Shown piece by piece: positions 23,250 to 33,942 of a stretch of DNA of 64,000 nucleotides. A program made the translations under genes and the position numbers. Within the stretch, counting starts at the first letter, position 1; every line of letters starts with the position of its first letter. The notes under the pieces were generated by a model, which was not told the DNA's origin, did not search any database, and was given only the letters and a program-made list of their open reading frames with translations. This DNA comes from Ctena decussata (lineage: Eukaryota > Mollusca > Bivalvia > Lucinida > Lucinidae): NCBI GenBank assembly GCA_963989385.1, contig OZ022515.1:4496803-4560802 (forward strand). Direction: 5' to 3'.

Positions 23250-25707
23250 CACGCCTGGTAAACTATCACAGGCACCTCCGGCGGAGGTACCGATAAAAAG
23301 TTGTGACAGGCATCTGGAGCTGCCTGTGACTGTCAAAAAAATGACAACAAACGTTAGGTATTCCTCTTTTTTGACAAAATATAAAATAACCAGGGAGTAT
23401 ATTAAAAATCAAAAAGTGCTATTCGACCCTCGTAGACATAAAGTTTTGTTACACATCATATCCTCCAGAACTTTCCATATTCACCAAAGATACGCGTTTT
23501 GAAGTGGCTTTGATGTCAGCCCACAGTACTCAAAACATAAAGAATTCGGCCGTTTTTGGTCTTAAATGCAGTGATCTTGCATACGAAACTGTTTTTCGAG
23601 GCACACTGATGTTAAGGTAACCTCCTTGCCCAAATATAAATGTCGATTGACTACAAATAAGGCTTGATTCTTCAAAACAACAGCTGGAGGTGCCTGCAAT
23701 GGTGTGGAGGTGCCTGTGATGTAAGCAAATATAGTGAAAATCTGAATAGTTATTGCAGCTGGAAATATTGACACCTTCTCTAAACCACTGCCTGGAAAGA
23801 ACCATTCTTTTAATGTTCCATTAAGCTATCATAATGCGTACATCATGAAATTCCATGTAAAAAATCCTAAAACACCATCTCAAAGAGTTATTGCCAATTT
23901 TGTTTCCACTTCTGTTAGTCAAACATTGACGAATTTCACATAGTTGCTGAAAATTAACTGCCGAATTCAGTGTTAGAATCGTTATGAAAATGAGCGCTTT
24001 ATAAATAAGAGTTAACCTTTTTGTGAATGTGTGTGATGACTGTAATCGGGAGGTGCGGCCTGTGAGTCATTCCAACTCGTTAGAAATTGTCGAGGTCACA
24101 CGTCATGCAAGCTACACGTATGGTGTGTCAAATGGGTCAAAATTACCGATACCCGTCAACAGGCATACACGTACAGGTATCTATAGTGTTGATCCTTTTG
24201 GTACCTCATATGCGTGCCGCTTCATGTGTCGTATGTGTCAACTTTATGGTAACTGGAGTGATAGGTGCTACAACTGATTTAGTCTGGCTAGTTTTGAATA
24301 GTTGGCGCTAGAATCCAAACATCCGTAAGGCCTACAGTTTACATCATCGGCTGGTGACATAATCTCAACATTACACCTTTTTGAATGTTGAAGTGATCGG
24401 AATCTTACTGTAAATCATGTGTAATTCAAAGTCTCCGAATAGCCACTGGATCAAATTTTGTAACAAAAGAGCACTTTTACTACATAAAAGTCATCTTCCG
24501 AAGTAGTGTTGTTTTTGCAAACGTTTCGAATAGCTAGCATGGCGTGTGAGCCCGACAATTTCTAACGTTTGGAATGACTAACAGGCCGTCATCACCATTC
24601 ACAAATACGTTGCCTCTTATTTAAGCGCATTTCATAACTATTCTAACACTGAATTAGGCAGTAAATTTTCAACAGCTACGTACAACTCGTCAATGTTTGA
24701 CTAACAGAGATAGAAACAAAACGCGCAATAACTCTTTGAGATGATATGCTAAATGGATTTTGGATTTCTGTTGTGAAGCATCAATGTTACATGTTCTTAT
24801 GTCCGCTTGTCTGTAGTCTTCTGGCAATAAGGTCACCTGTACAGCTGCCCACTTTGCTTTCTGGTTTGTTTTGTAATTTAAAATGTAAAATAGGTAAAAC
24901 AGAAGTTAGCGCTGTTTTCATTTGGGGTAGGTGAATGACCACCTGTCTGGGAAAGAGCTCTTTATTCGGTTTACCATGCGTGTCTTTTATGAACTATTGT
25001 CAATGTATACTTATATTACTTCCATCTTTGTTTTGAGCGGCAGGATGTAGAATCTGATTGTATAAGTTCATGATTATTATCTGTCGTTTTAACAAAAATA
25101 TGCTTGATATTCGCATTATGATAGATTATTGCGACGTTGAATGAACGATTCTTTCAAGGCAGTGGTCTAGAGATGAAGAATATCAATATTTGCAACCGAA
25201 ATAAATCTTCAGATTTTCGCTATATTTTCTTACATCACAGGCACCTCCATTCCGTCACAGGCACCTCCTGTTGTTTTTTCACAGATCCAGCCTTATTTGG
25301 AGTTTATCGGCATTTACATTTGGGCAAGGAGGTTTACTTTACGTCAGTGTGTCCAGATCAACAGATTTTTATGCAAGAAAAGTGCATTTAAGACCTAAAA
25401 CAACCGATTTATTCTTGTTTTGAGTAATTTCGACTGACCTTAAAGCCACTTCAAAAGGCATATCTTCCGTATATACGTAAAGTTCCCAGAGATATATTGT
25501 GTGACATAACTTAATGTATATAAGGGTCGAATAGCATTCTTTGATTTTCAATAAACTCCCTGGTTATAATGTATCTTATCAAAAAAGACGAATGCCTACC
25601 CTTTTTTGTTTATTTTCGGACCGTCACAGGTAGCTCCGGATGCCTGTCACAACTTTTTATCGGTACCTCCGCGGAGGTACCTGTGATAGTTTACCAGGCG
25701 TGTAAAA
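23250..25707. mobile_element. 2.46-kb palindromic element with ~0.9-1.2 kb arms
   Basis: The left arm (about 23250-24115) is the reverse complement of the right arm (about 24528-25707). Outer ends match as ACGCCTGGTAAACTATCACA. Middle blocks match (23460-23810 with 25140-25510). Inner blocks match (23880-24026 with 24596-24741, then GTCATTCCAAC-CGTTAGAAATTGTCG). About 410 bp of unique loop remain. The motif GGAGGTGCCTGTGA recurs several times per arm, often as palindromes, and could be a transposase-binding repeat. The right arm is longer because of an insertion near 24.77-25.10 kb. No transposase frame is visible, so any mobility would need a partner. Confidence 0.85.
24890..25075 (+). mobile_element. 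Diverged PLE-type 3'-tail relic inside the palindrome
   Basis: The order GACCACCTGTCTGGGAAAGAGCT, CTTTATTCGGTTTACCATG, then GAATCTGATTGT..AAGTTCATG parallels the PLE tail and the relic at 9.3 kb (GGGAAAGGGCTGCAGACTCGG). It lies in the part of the right arm that has no partner in the left arm, so it probably explains the arm-length difference. Confidence 0.5.
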
Positions 25708-26238
25708 GCAAAAATGATTATTTTTACTGTTTTATTTGGCCTAAATCGTTTCTTTGTGAAGTAAAAAATAGATTTATGGTTTTTATTCGCCTGAAATGTT
25801 TCAAACTAAAGTTATCTAGAATTTTCAGTTTTCACTCTATTTTATGACGTGATTTTTTCACAAATTTGTGGTTCCCAGCTTAGCATTTTAATAGCTATAA
25901 CGTATCATACCTGTCTTAATTTAAGTCCGCATTTCATAAAAAAAAATCAGTTAACTTAGTTTACGATTTTATTAAAATATTCAATTTAGACTGTTTTTTG
26001 CATTTTAGTGGGTGTTTCCCTTTAAGTACCGATAGTAAAATGTTATCTACTACCATAGTCACCCTAACACGGAGACCAAAATGTCTGCGCGAATAATGGT
26101 GACGCAGAATCTGATTGGGATTTGTGATGTCTCATTCCGTAATTATTTTCGATCATAGCCATTTCATATATTCAACTTGTTTAAAGTTTATATAATAAAT
26201 ATAGTGTTGCAGAGCTAAAGACTGATGTCAAAGAACTT
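25708..26238. other. No gene seen
   Basis: AT-rich spacer without recognisable structure. Confidence 0.4.
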
Positions 26239-26405
26239 TTGGCATTGGGACGTCTTACTGATATTATCTGCCTTGCTGTAAGGCTTGCAGCAGGTGTGGG
26301 ATTGGAGGAAATGATCGTCCTCTCACTCTCTCTCTGTCTGTCGAAGTCAACTGTATATCTGTATATAGATGAAATACTGCCTCACAGGGCCAAAAAACAC
26401 CATAC
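26239..26405 (+). repeat. Degenerate copy of unclassified SINE-like repeat
   Basis: GCTTGCAGCAGGTGTGG, a CTCTCACTCTCTCTCTG pyrimidine tract and TAGATGAAATACTGCCTCACAGGGCC match the 3' half of the repeats at 39.5, 46.9, 52.6 and 54.0 kb. The front half is eroded. Confidence 0.6.
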
Positions 26406-26710
26406 AAAAACTCTCCCACAATCAAAAGTAACTCGTGTTTGTCAAATTTTACTCAGATATTGAGCATTTTCTTACCACTATTTGGTAATCTTATGCGAGC
26501 ATATACGGATGCCTCTATAGTAGCAATTGTTTCCTTCTCTATAATATCCATGGCGTCCCGTTTTCGTCGGCCCCAGGCTGCTTCATTCATATTCGCTGGA
26601 CATGTTAGCTGTATATTTAAAAAAGGAGCTTTAGCACGCGCAATTTTAGTCCCATAATTAAAAGGTCAAGCTGCCGCAAAACATTAGCCAACTATACCAA
26701 AATCTAGTCA

Positions 26711-26953
26711 GGGGCCGAGTGAACAAAGCAAACGTAGGCCTACGCCCGACGTACGTCCGTCGTTAAAATGTCGCAGAATTTTAATCCATGTGCACAACCG
26801 AGGCGTGTCGTAAACTAAGTCGTAAAACAGCTTCAAAACTCACAAATCGCTTCGTGTTCTAGGATTAAAATACAGTCGCAGTACAGACTTAGTTGCGCCG
26901 ACGTTCGTATGCTACGCCAGCGTAGTTTATGCCTACTTTGTGCACTCGGCCCC
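26711..26953. mobile_element. GGGGCCGAGTG-ended MITE
   Basis: The left end GGGGCCGAGTGAACAAAG and the right end, reversed, GGGGCCGAGTGCACAAAG are about 18 bp with one mismatch. The 243-bp interior has further inverted blocks around CGTAGGCCTACG. The GGGGCC start is like PIF/Harbinger or ISL2EU ends, but no target duplication was resolved. Confidence 0.7.
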
Positions 26954-27349
26954 AGGTCGTTTGCATGAAAAGAATACTAATACATGTACACTTTGTTTGC
27001 TTCGAGGTTGAAGAACTAGTGTAGATTTGAAAAGTTTAGAAAATGATGGAATAATTCTGGCCTTTTATCATGCATCTGCTACAAACCTTCACCTAATAAC
27101 ATGGGTATGATAACATGACGTGTTATCATGTCACTTTAGAATTGCGCTTGCGCGAATGTTATCGGGCGATGCCTTAAGAAGCAATCTCTAAAGACTACTG
27201 GCTACATACTGGCGTTGAGCGTTCGATCGGTTAAATGACGTCGCCGGCTTACGTCATATAGCATTCATGACTTCAGCAAGCTCAAATAAAACTCTGTTTG
27301 CTTTTCGTTTTACGCCCTAAATCTTGTAATGATGCGTGATACACAGAAA

Positions 27350-27484
27350 ACCATGTAAGTGTCTTTTGGTATCAAGTTTATCAGGCTCGACCAAAAAAAC
27401 ACCGGACTGGCTCGGCAAGCCTTGCCATTCCTACGCTGTTTCTGGTCTCAGCTGATAAACCTGATATCAAAAGACACTAACATG
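27350..27484. mobile_element. 135-bp foldback MITE
   Basis: GTGTCTTTTGGTATCAAG and, from the right end, GTGTCTTTTGATATCAGG are inverted over about 30 bp and continue into TTTATCAG. Short loop, no coding. Confidence 0.8.
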
Positions 27485-27631
27485 CTATTCCCTATAAAAA
27501 CATTGCATGATGCAAATAACGAGTCTGTCAAAGTCCTTTTCAGTTCGAACAAGAGTGTGGTTGTGAAAAGTCACAGCTGTACAGTCACTCTCATAATTAA
27601 CGCAGAATTAAATGACAAGGGAAAAATCTTT

Positions 27632-27788
27632 TGAGCCGCGACACGACAAAACCAACAAAGTGGCTGTGCGCCAAGCGCAGACTCGGATCCGCCAGGGCAT
27701 CTGCTTAGTATGACTTAGGATGCCCAGGCTGATCTGGGTCTGCACTGGGCGCACAGCCACATCTTTGGTTTTCTCGTGTCGCGGCTCA
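27632..27788. mobile_element. Foldback MITE, GAGCCGCGAC family, copy 2
   Basis: TGAGCCGCGACACGACAAAA..CAAAGTGGCTGTGCG at the left is inverted at the right (CGCACAGCCAC..TTTTCTCGTGTCGCGGCTCA). It is 157 bp and closely related to 13.13-13.36 kb. Confidence 0.85.
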
Positions 27789-27923
27789 ATTTTGTTTGTG
27801 AATATCTGAAGTTGCTGTTGAAAAAAAAATTCAGTTTGTATTGTTATTGAAAAATTGTTTGAGCATGGCATATATTGTTTGCCATACTCCGGAGCCAATG
27901 ACGTCATAAATCTGTTACCAAAG

Positions 27924-28094
27924 CAACTAAGAGCTCATATTGATGTAAGTGACGTCCTCATGACCTCATTCTGTCAAGGTACTCAGCACAACTGTAATAT
28001 TATAGTCGCTAGGGTAATAAAGCTATAATGGCATCTCACTTATAATTTGAGGTCATGATGACGTCACATGGACATCAGTATGAACTCTTAGTTG
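27924..28094. mobile_element. Foldback MITE with ~47-bp arms
   Basis: CAACTAAGAGCTCATATTGATG..GACGTC-TCATGACCTCA at the left is inverted at 28048-28094 (TGAGGTCATGATGACGTCA..ACTCTTAGTTG). The loop is about 77 bp. Confidence 0.8.
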
Positions 28095-28356
28095 TATGCC
28101 ATGCTCCTCTCGAATTATAAGTGATATGCTATCTGAAATTCATACAATGGGAAAGTGCGATTTTCTCAGGCCTATAATTTATTCCCAAATAATTTAATAC
28201 CCTGTTAAAAGTGGCTGTGAAATGTCAATTCCTTCCAGTCACTTTCAAAGTGGTGTTCCCCGGGAAATTCCCTTGAGCCGCCAGGGCCCAGAATAACAAT
28301 CGATCCTTAAAGTTAAAGCCACTTTAACTTTAATGTCTGAAATTTATACCATGCCC

Positions 28357-28494
28357 CGAGGTTATATAACTTGAGTACATTCTCAAGCTCAAAATAAAGC
28401 ACACTGATTGGCTGCTTCCGAGCACATGCTCCGAAATAGCCAATCAGTGTGCTTTATTTTAATTTTGAGATTATTCTCAAGTTTTATAACCTCG
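28357..28494. mobile_element. 138-bp foldback MITE
   Basis: CGAGGTTATATAACTTGAG..AAAATAAAGCACACTGATTGGCT is inverted at the right end (AGCCAATCAGTGTGCTTTATTTT..CTCAAG..TATAACCTCG). Arms are about 55 bp, with a short loop around GAGCACATGCTC. Confidence 0.85.
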
Positions 28495-28859
28495 AACCCT
28501 GTTTACTAACAATAATAATGAAAATTCAAGCACCTGAACCTGTTGGGGGTGTAATGAATCGATTAAACATAAAAATGGTTAGAAAACTACTTACTGAGCA
28601 CTACATAACTTTTCATGTCAGAAATTATCTCCCTTAAAGTTTTGGTGCCCTTAACTTTAAGGTATGATTGTAGAGTCTTGTATAGTCTTGGGACCCAGCC
28701 GTGGCGGTGAGGAATCATGTATTTGCTTTTGACATTTGATCCTTCATGCTGTTTTCGTTGGAAGTTCGCCAACTGATCAGATCCACAAATACCAGACAAG
28801 CATCGATACGGACGGAGTCTTGTAGTGTCACTAAGTGCCGAAACATTGCTAAACACAAC

Positions 28860-28964
28860 CTAGCAGGCACGCAACGTTGAATCAACATTGAATGAACGTT
28901 GATTCAACTTCATTACGTTGAATCAACGTTGATACAATGTTTGATTAACGTTGTGTGCCCAGAG
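28860..28964. mobile_element. Short foldback repeat, GCAGGCACACAACGTTGA type
   Basis: TAGCAGGCACGCAACGTTGAA at the left and TTAACGTTGTGTGCCCAG at the right. The core is built from GTTGATTCAACGTT palindromes. It is the unit-length foldback related to the 89-bp satellite at 33.9 kb. Confidence 0.75.
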
Positions 28965-29023
28965 GGAAATCAATGCTATTTGGTGGCAACACCCGCTGAC
29001 TAAAGACGTTCTATCTAAAGCCC

Positions 29024-29270
29024 CAGTCACACACACACATTACGGATAGGGCGGATAGTTGCGGATAAAATCCTCAGTTTATCCGCAGAATTTGTGGGCG
29101 TGGCCTAATTTTATTTAATGAATTTACGGATATAGTTACCAATAGAAGCGTATGGATACGGATAGGTACGAACTACTAACCTTCCGTTACCTACTGTAAA
29201 CTTTAGATGCGGATAAATACCTTCAGATGCGGACTGTTGCGCATGCCTAGCGGATAGAAGAATAGAAGAA
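29024..29270 (+). repeat. Partial CCCCAGTCACACAC / ATCCGTA repeat
   Basis: It starts GCCCCAGTCACACACACACA and carries scattered GCGGATA/TATCCGC motifs like the arms of the 29.3-31.3 kb element. No matching right end was found nearby, so it is probably a truncated copy. Confidence 0.65.
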
Positions 29271-30114
29271 ATTAACTGCGACGCCCACATCTGTGTCTAC
29301 TCCTTGTATGCTCCAGTCACACACACACACATACGGTTTGTGCGGATACTACGGATGGCCCGTCCGTATCTATCCGTTTTATCCGTGATGGATCCGTATC
29401 AGATCCGCAGAGTCCGTAACTGTCCGTATCATATCCGCAGAGTCCACAGGATCCGCGTCGAAATTTTGAAACGTTTCAAAATTCGGGCGCGGATGAGTAA
29501 ACCGTAATGGTGCGTTACTAAACGCATATATCCGCATCTAATCCGTGTCGCATACGTATCTATTCCGTATCTTATCCGTTATTGAACCTATCATTCCGCA
29601 GTCCCACTCCAAGTTAAGGACCGATACGGTTTCAAGCGGATCGTTACCTTTAGTTACGGAAGTTACGGGTCTCGTTCGGCGTACTGTAACGGACTGTTTT
29701 CTGTAGTAACGTTTCAATACAAAAAGGTTGCGTTCCAATACTGACAGATACCTACAGGATGGTTTGGAGAGGCGGTTGTACGGCAATAACACCCGTAGGG
29801 GGGGGGGGGGGCAAAGAGACAGAGACTGTATCTCAATGACTACTACAACAGAGAGGCCGGGTCGGTGCAATGGCAGTGACGTATGGTGCAGTAATGGTGC
29901 GATGTTATGTTTCTTATTTGTAACAGTGGGGTCATCTTTTCATGAACTTGCCAATAGCAAAAGTAGGGCCATCATTTCATAAACTTATTTGACTTTTATC
30001 AATTCGAATTAGTTGTCCAATATAGGACAAAGTAATTCTTTTATTAATTCCAATTAGTTGTCCAACTTAGGACAAAGTTTAATGGTGAAATGAAGCAATA
30101 AATATCTACTGGTC

Positions 30115-30565
30115 AGGCTTGAGTAGCCGAAACTTCGAAGATGGCCCATGTTCTTTCTTTCGAATGTGTTCTGTGCTCTTGAATGAACTCTTAGATTTCT
30201 ATTTTACTTCAGTGCCACTGGTTTCGTGCCTTGCGGCACCGTAAAACGTCTCCCCGTACGTCATCTATAGTGCAGATTATATATAATTTTTCCTTTTAGG
30301 TCAAGAAAATATTCTGAGAAATCCAAAATTTTTATTGGTTTAGATTTATAGTCTAGATTTTTTTTTTCTTTTAGATCTTTTATGGTACTAATCAGTCTTT
30401 GAATTTACTGCCTTATCAAATTAAGAAATAACATTATGCTTTCTCTGGTTTTCGTAGCCAATCATATCGGGGTCACTGATGCGGTTTGAGTAGCCGAATT
30501 CTCTAAGTATGGTCCATGTACCTTCCTTCGAATGTGTGCAGTGTTCTTGAAGGATAAGAATAGTA
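30115..30565 (-). repeat. 369-bp family, tandem copies
   Basis: GAGTAGCCGA at 30121 and 30488 gives a 367-bp period. CGTCTCCCCGTACGTCAT, CTTTGAATT and CTGGTTTTCGTAGCC are reverse complements of landmarks in 11.2-11.96 kb. The second unit is truncated. Confidence 0.8.
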
Positions 30566-30684
30566 TCTACTTTATCAACTGTCGACTGAATATCTATGTC
30601 AACCAAGCAGTAAATGGATACCTTTTTCAAATCAGGGAAGGACAAGGCAGCGAAAGTAGAGAGATGGGCTTCGCCGTTCTTACG

Positions 30685-30830
30685 CTATGCCCAAGATACA
30701 TTGACCCTATGCCCAAGATACATTGACCCTAACCACCTACTCCCACCCCTCCTCTCCCAAGCCACCGCCCCTACGGTCATTAAGCTATAGGAAACCTTTA
30801 CCTTTACCCAGTTTATAGTTTGAATCCAGG
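30685..30830 (-). mobile_element. Diverged tRNA-SINE, related to 1.7 kb
   Basis: On the minus strand, GTTTCCTATAGCTTAATGACC..GTAGGGGCGGTGG resembles the head of the 1.7-kb SINE (GCCCATAGCCTAGTGGCCGTAGGGGCAGTGG). An AATTTAAATAAA stretch lies nearby. A duplicated ATGCCCAAGATACATTGACC pair (30689-30727) lies at its other side. Confidence 0.5.
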
Positions 30831-30884
30831 TATACAAATTTAAATAAAAATCTAATCCTTCATGAGCACAGAACACTAATCATA

Positions 30885-30960
30885 TTCGAGAGAAGGAGCA
30901 TGGGCCATACTTCGAGGTTACGATTACTAGAGCCTCATCAATGACCCTGACATGACCCAT
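30885..30960 (+). repeat. 369-bp family fragment, plus orientation
   Basis: GAGCATGGGCCATACTTCGAGG..CTAGAGCCTCATCAATGACCCTGAC matches the start of the 11.2-kb units. It is inverted relative to the 30.12-kb copies. Confidence 0.7.
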
Positions 30961-31334
30961 AGCTTCCGTTACTAAAGGTAAAGCTGCGTATGAAACCGTA
31001 TCAGTCCTCAAATTGGGACTGCGGAATGATGGGTTCAGTTACGGATAAGATACGGAATAGATACGTATGCGACACGGATTAGATACGGATAGATGCGGAT
31101 AAATGCGTTCAGTTACGGATTTTTACGGTTTACTCGTTTACTCATCCGCGCCCGAATTTTGAAAATTTCAAAATTTCGACGCGGCTCCTCCGGACCCTGC
31201 GGATATGATACGAACAGTAACGGACTCTGCGGATGCGATACGGATCCATTACGGATTAAATGGATAGATACGAATAGATACGGACGGGCCATCCGTAGTA
31301 TCGCAGAATCCGTATATGTGTGTGTGACTGGGGC

Positions 31335-31929
31335 ATAAGCGCTCATACAAGTAATAATGTCATGACGACCCAGCAAATGAATGAAATGCTTAGGATGATT
31401 TTTATTGATATAGTACTCAGTAAAATTTGTTGCTAACGGTGAGGCAAGCTTTTTGTGAAAGCTTATACCTGTCACTTCTAGACTCGAACAGACTCAGTGC
31501 CAGGATGTGCGAGTTATGGATTCGTTTCCTATAAAAGAACAATGGCATTTGTTTTGCGTCAGGTTATTCAGAAACGCTTACCGTATTGATACATTCTCCA
31601 GCGCATGCCTTTAACGTACAGTGGAAACTTATAAAGTCAGAGGCAACAAGTTTAAACAGTCCAAAACTAGAGGTCAGCTGACCTTGACTCGGGCGAGTAA
31701 AAGTCGGGAAATAGGGCACTACAGAACATCTGAAAATAAATGATAAAGGAATAATAAACAATAAATGAAAAATAAATTGAAACAACAACAACACAATTTC
31801 ACTTCTACTGGCCCCGATTCCTTTGGACGGCGCTCTGTCTGCGCTCATGGCGACTATGGCGCTTCTTCATAACAATGCTCCAGCTAAGGAGTAACAGGCG
31901 GAATAACTCAGAGATATCTATTCTTAATG
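31335..31929. other. No gene seen
   Basis: Short frames only, with no recognisable domain. Confidence 0.4.
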
Positions 31930-32006
31930 AAAACATACATTGTGACCACTCATTATAACCGTCTCGATGAGACGGTGGTTCTAATGAAGGTCACAACGTA
32001 TGTTTT
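31930..32006. repeat. 77-bp hairpin
   Basis: AAAACATACATTGTGACC..GTCTC / GAGAC..GGTCACAACGTATGTTTT, arms about 35 bp around a CGAT centre. Confidence 0.85.
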
Positions 32007-32985
32007 TATGGAAAGATAGGGAAAATTATTCCTAAATTATTCCTTTTACCCCTTCCTGTCTGGAGCACTGTCATAATATTTGAAATCGTCGGCAGGTGCC
32101 AAAACTGGAGATTTATGCACTTCCAGTACGCTTCCGATACATTTCTAATACAATCTCGCTGCGCTGGTCACGATACTGTCGCGGTGGTGTTGCGCTTCTA
32201 CCGCACTTAAGCCCCGATCGACAGCGTCCAAGGGCGCTTCTACTACGCTGCAACTACAACAAAGGAATTCAAGCTACGCTTTATCTACGCTTACGATGTT
32301 GCAATTGTGATTGTGCGACGACCTAAGTGCAGCAGCTGCGCATATGTTGCGCTTTGGAACCGCTTCTATATAAATACATGTAGGTGGTAAATTCAGGTTC
32401 AGCAAGAGCTGACCACCAGCCTATGAATTAGATACATGATAGAATAATTCTAGTGGCTATTATCCAGTTGGCAAACAAGAACCAGAAACTGGTCAGATTG
32501 GATGAAGAGAACAAATTCAATCGAGGACGGCCAAAAACGTTCCAGGTCCGTTCTTGGTTGTCTGCAGACAAGAGGCTTCAAGTTAGACACTATAGTCAAC
32601 CAATGAGAGTGCACAGCTATGAAGAAATCACTTCATTTTTTTCAGTTATATGAGAATGGGGACAAAAATGCTTGATATTGTCGGCGAGAGTCCACTGCGC
32701 TTGCTCGCGCAGTCGCCGCGGTACGTTTGCGTTCATGAATTTCATGCTGCTCTGTCGCTACGCTTTCATTATGCTCAGATTATACTGTAGGTAATGGCGC
32801 TTTGACCAAAATTTCGAAGCACAGTGGAAACGCCGTCCAGTGGAATGGGGGTTTTTAATACAGTTCTCATGAGTTATAAGAACATACAATTTCAAAACGA
32901 AGTAAATGTACTTATTTTTGTTGATAATATGAAATAGGTGTTACCTAAATGCGTGCAAAAGCAGATTTTTTTTCTTTTACAAAGA
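32007..32985. other. No gene seen; GCGCT-rich patch near 32.15-32.36 kb
   Basis: A locally GC-rich stretch repeats CGCTTCTAC/TACGCTGC-like words, suggesting a degenerate short tandem repeat. The open frame through it has low-complexity Arg/Leu/Cys content and no domain. Confidence 0.4.
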
Positions 32986-32987
32986 TG

Positions 32988-33370
32988 AAAAGCGCGGTGG
33001 CTCAGTGGTCAGTGCACTTGACTCTGAAGCCGAGAAGCGCTGTGGCTCAGTGGTTAGTGCACTTGACTCTGAAGCCAGAGGTCGTGGGTTCGATACTCAC
33101 CCGGGGTGAAGTCTTCCTATATCCGAACGCGTTTTTCTAGCATCATTTGCAGGGATGATGTTAACAAGTGTGCCGTCCTTCGGATCGGCACATTAACTGG
33201 AGGCGCCCTATGCAGGGAGAGTCATCCCCTGTGCAGGTTAAAGATCCTTACTATAGCTACATGGCTATATATGTAGGCTTCATCCTGCAACATCGGAGTG
33301 TACAAAAGTACACCGTCTGTGTCCCCTCGGGGGTTAAGATTGATTGATTGATTCATTGATTGATTGATTT
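32988..33370 (+). mobile_element. tRNA-derived SINE with duplicated head
   Basis: The head AGCGC-GTGGCTCAGTGG-CAGTGCACTTGACTCTGAAGCC occurs twice in tandem (32990 and 33036), so the A box (TGGCTCAGTGG) is doubled while there is one B box (GGTTCGATACTC, near 33088). The body carries GCCGTCCTTCGGATCGGCAC, GGGAGAGTCATCCCC and TTAAAGATCC, reminiscent of conserved mollusc SINE bodies. The 3' end is (GATT)n. Family name not assigned. Confidence 0.85.
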
Positions 33371-33389
33371 GATGCTTAACGTCCTCGGT

Positions 33390-33612
33390 AAACAGCTATG
33401 GTCATGTCGGGACGGTCAGTTACCCTAACCACACTATTCCTGGGCAGGCTTAGACCTCCTAAGCGGTTAACCAGTACTAAGTGCACATACTTTCGCCGGT
33501 AACTGACAACTGCCTTCTTGAATCGGAAGAAGAAACGAAAGTATGTAGCCAGACCGGGTTTCAAACCCAGGACCTCTGACTTATGAGTCAGGTGCCCTAC
33601 CGGGGGTAAGAC
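33390..33612 (-). mobile_element. tRNA-derived SINE, tail-to-tail with the previous one
   Basis: Minus-strand reading gives GGTAGGGCACCTGACTCATAAG, B box GGGTTTGAAACCCGG, then a body containing CAGTTACCGGCGAAAGTATGTGCAC and ending near CATGACCATAGCTGTTTACC. Body sequence matches copies at 51.8-52.2 kb. The TAGA microsatellite abuts its head. Confidence 0.8.
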
Positions 33613-33614
33613 GT

Positions 33615-33774
<160 letters not shown>

Positions 33775-33942
33775 CTGCAGCAATAACTTCTAAGTAGTTT
33801 AGGGTCTATCATAAAGCCCTAACGACAAATTAGTTAATGACGGCATTAAGTCTGGTTGTATTAAACGCTCATTAACCGTCACAAGTTAATGATGTTCGAG
33901 CTTCTAAAAATGGAATGTCATCTTCCAAAGGAGACATATCTT

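Larger units (their letters stand above)
29310..31334. mobile_element. 2.0-kb element with ~365-bp inverted repeats
   Basis: The left arm 29310-29668 begins GCTCCAGTCACACACACACA and is full of ATCCGTA/TATCCGC motifs. It reappears inverted at 30962-31334, ending GTGTGTGTGACTGGGGC. Shared landmarks include GGACGGGCCATCCGTA, GTCGAAATTTTGAAA, ATTCGGGCGCGGATGAGTAAA and ACTAAAGGTAA. The interior is a collection of other repeats (poly-G near 29799, 369-bp family, SINE) with no transposase. It is a foldback-type element or two opposed insertions. Confidence 0.8.

Noticed and set aside
32096..32326. Cys/Arg-rich 76-codon frame
   Set aside because: It sits in a low-complexity CGCT/TACGCTG-rich patch; no zinc-finger spacing is present.
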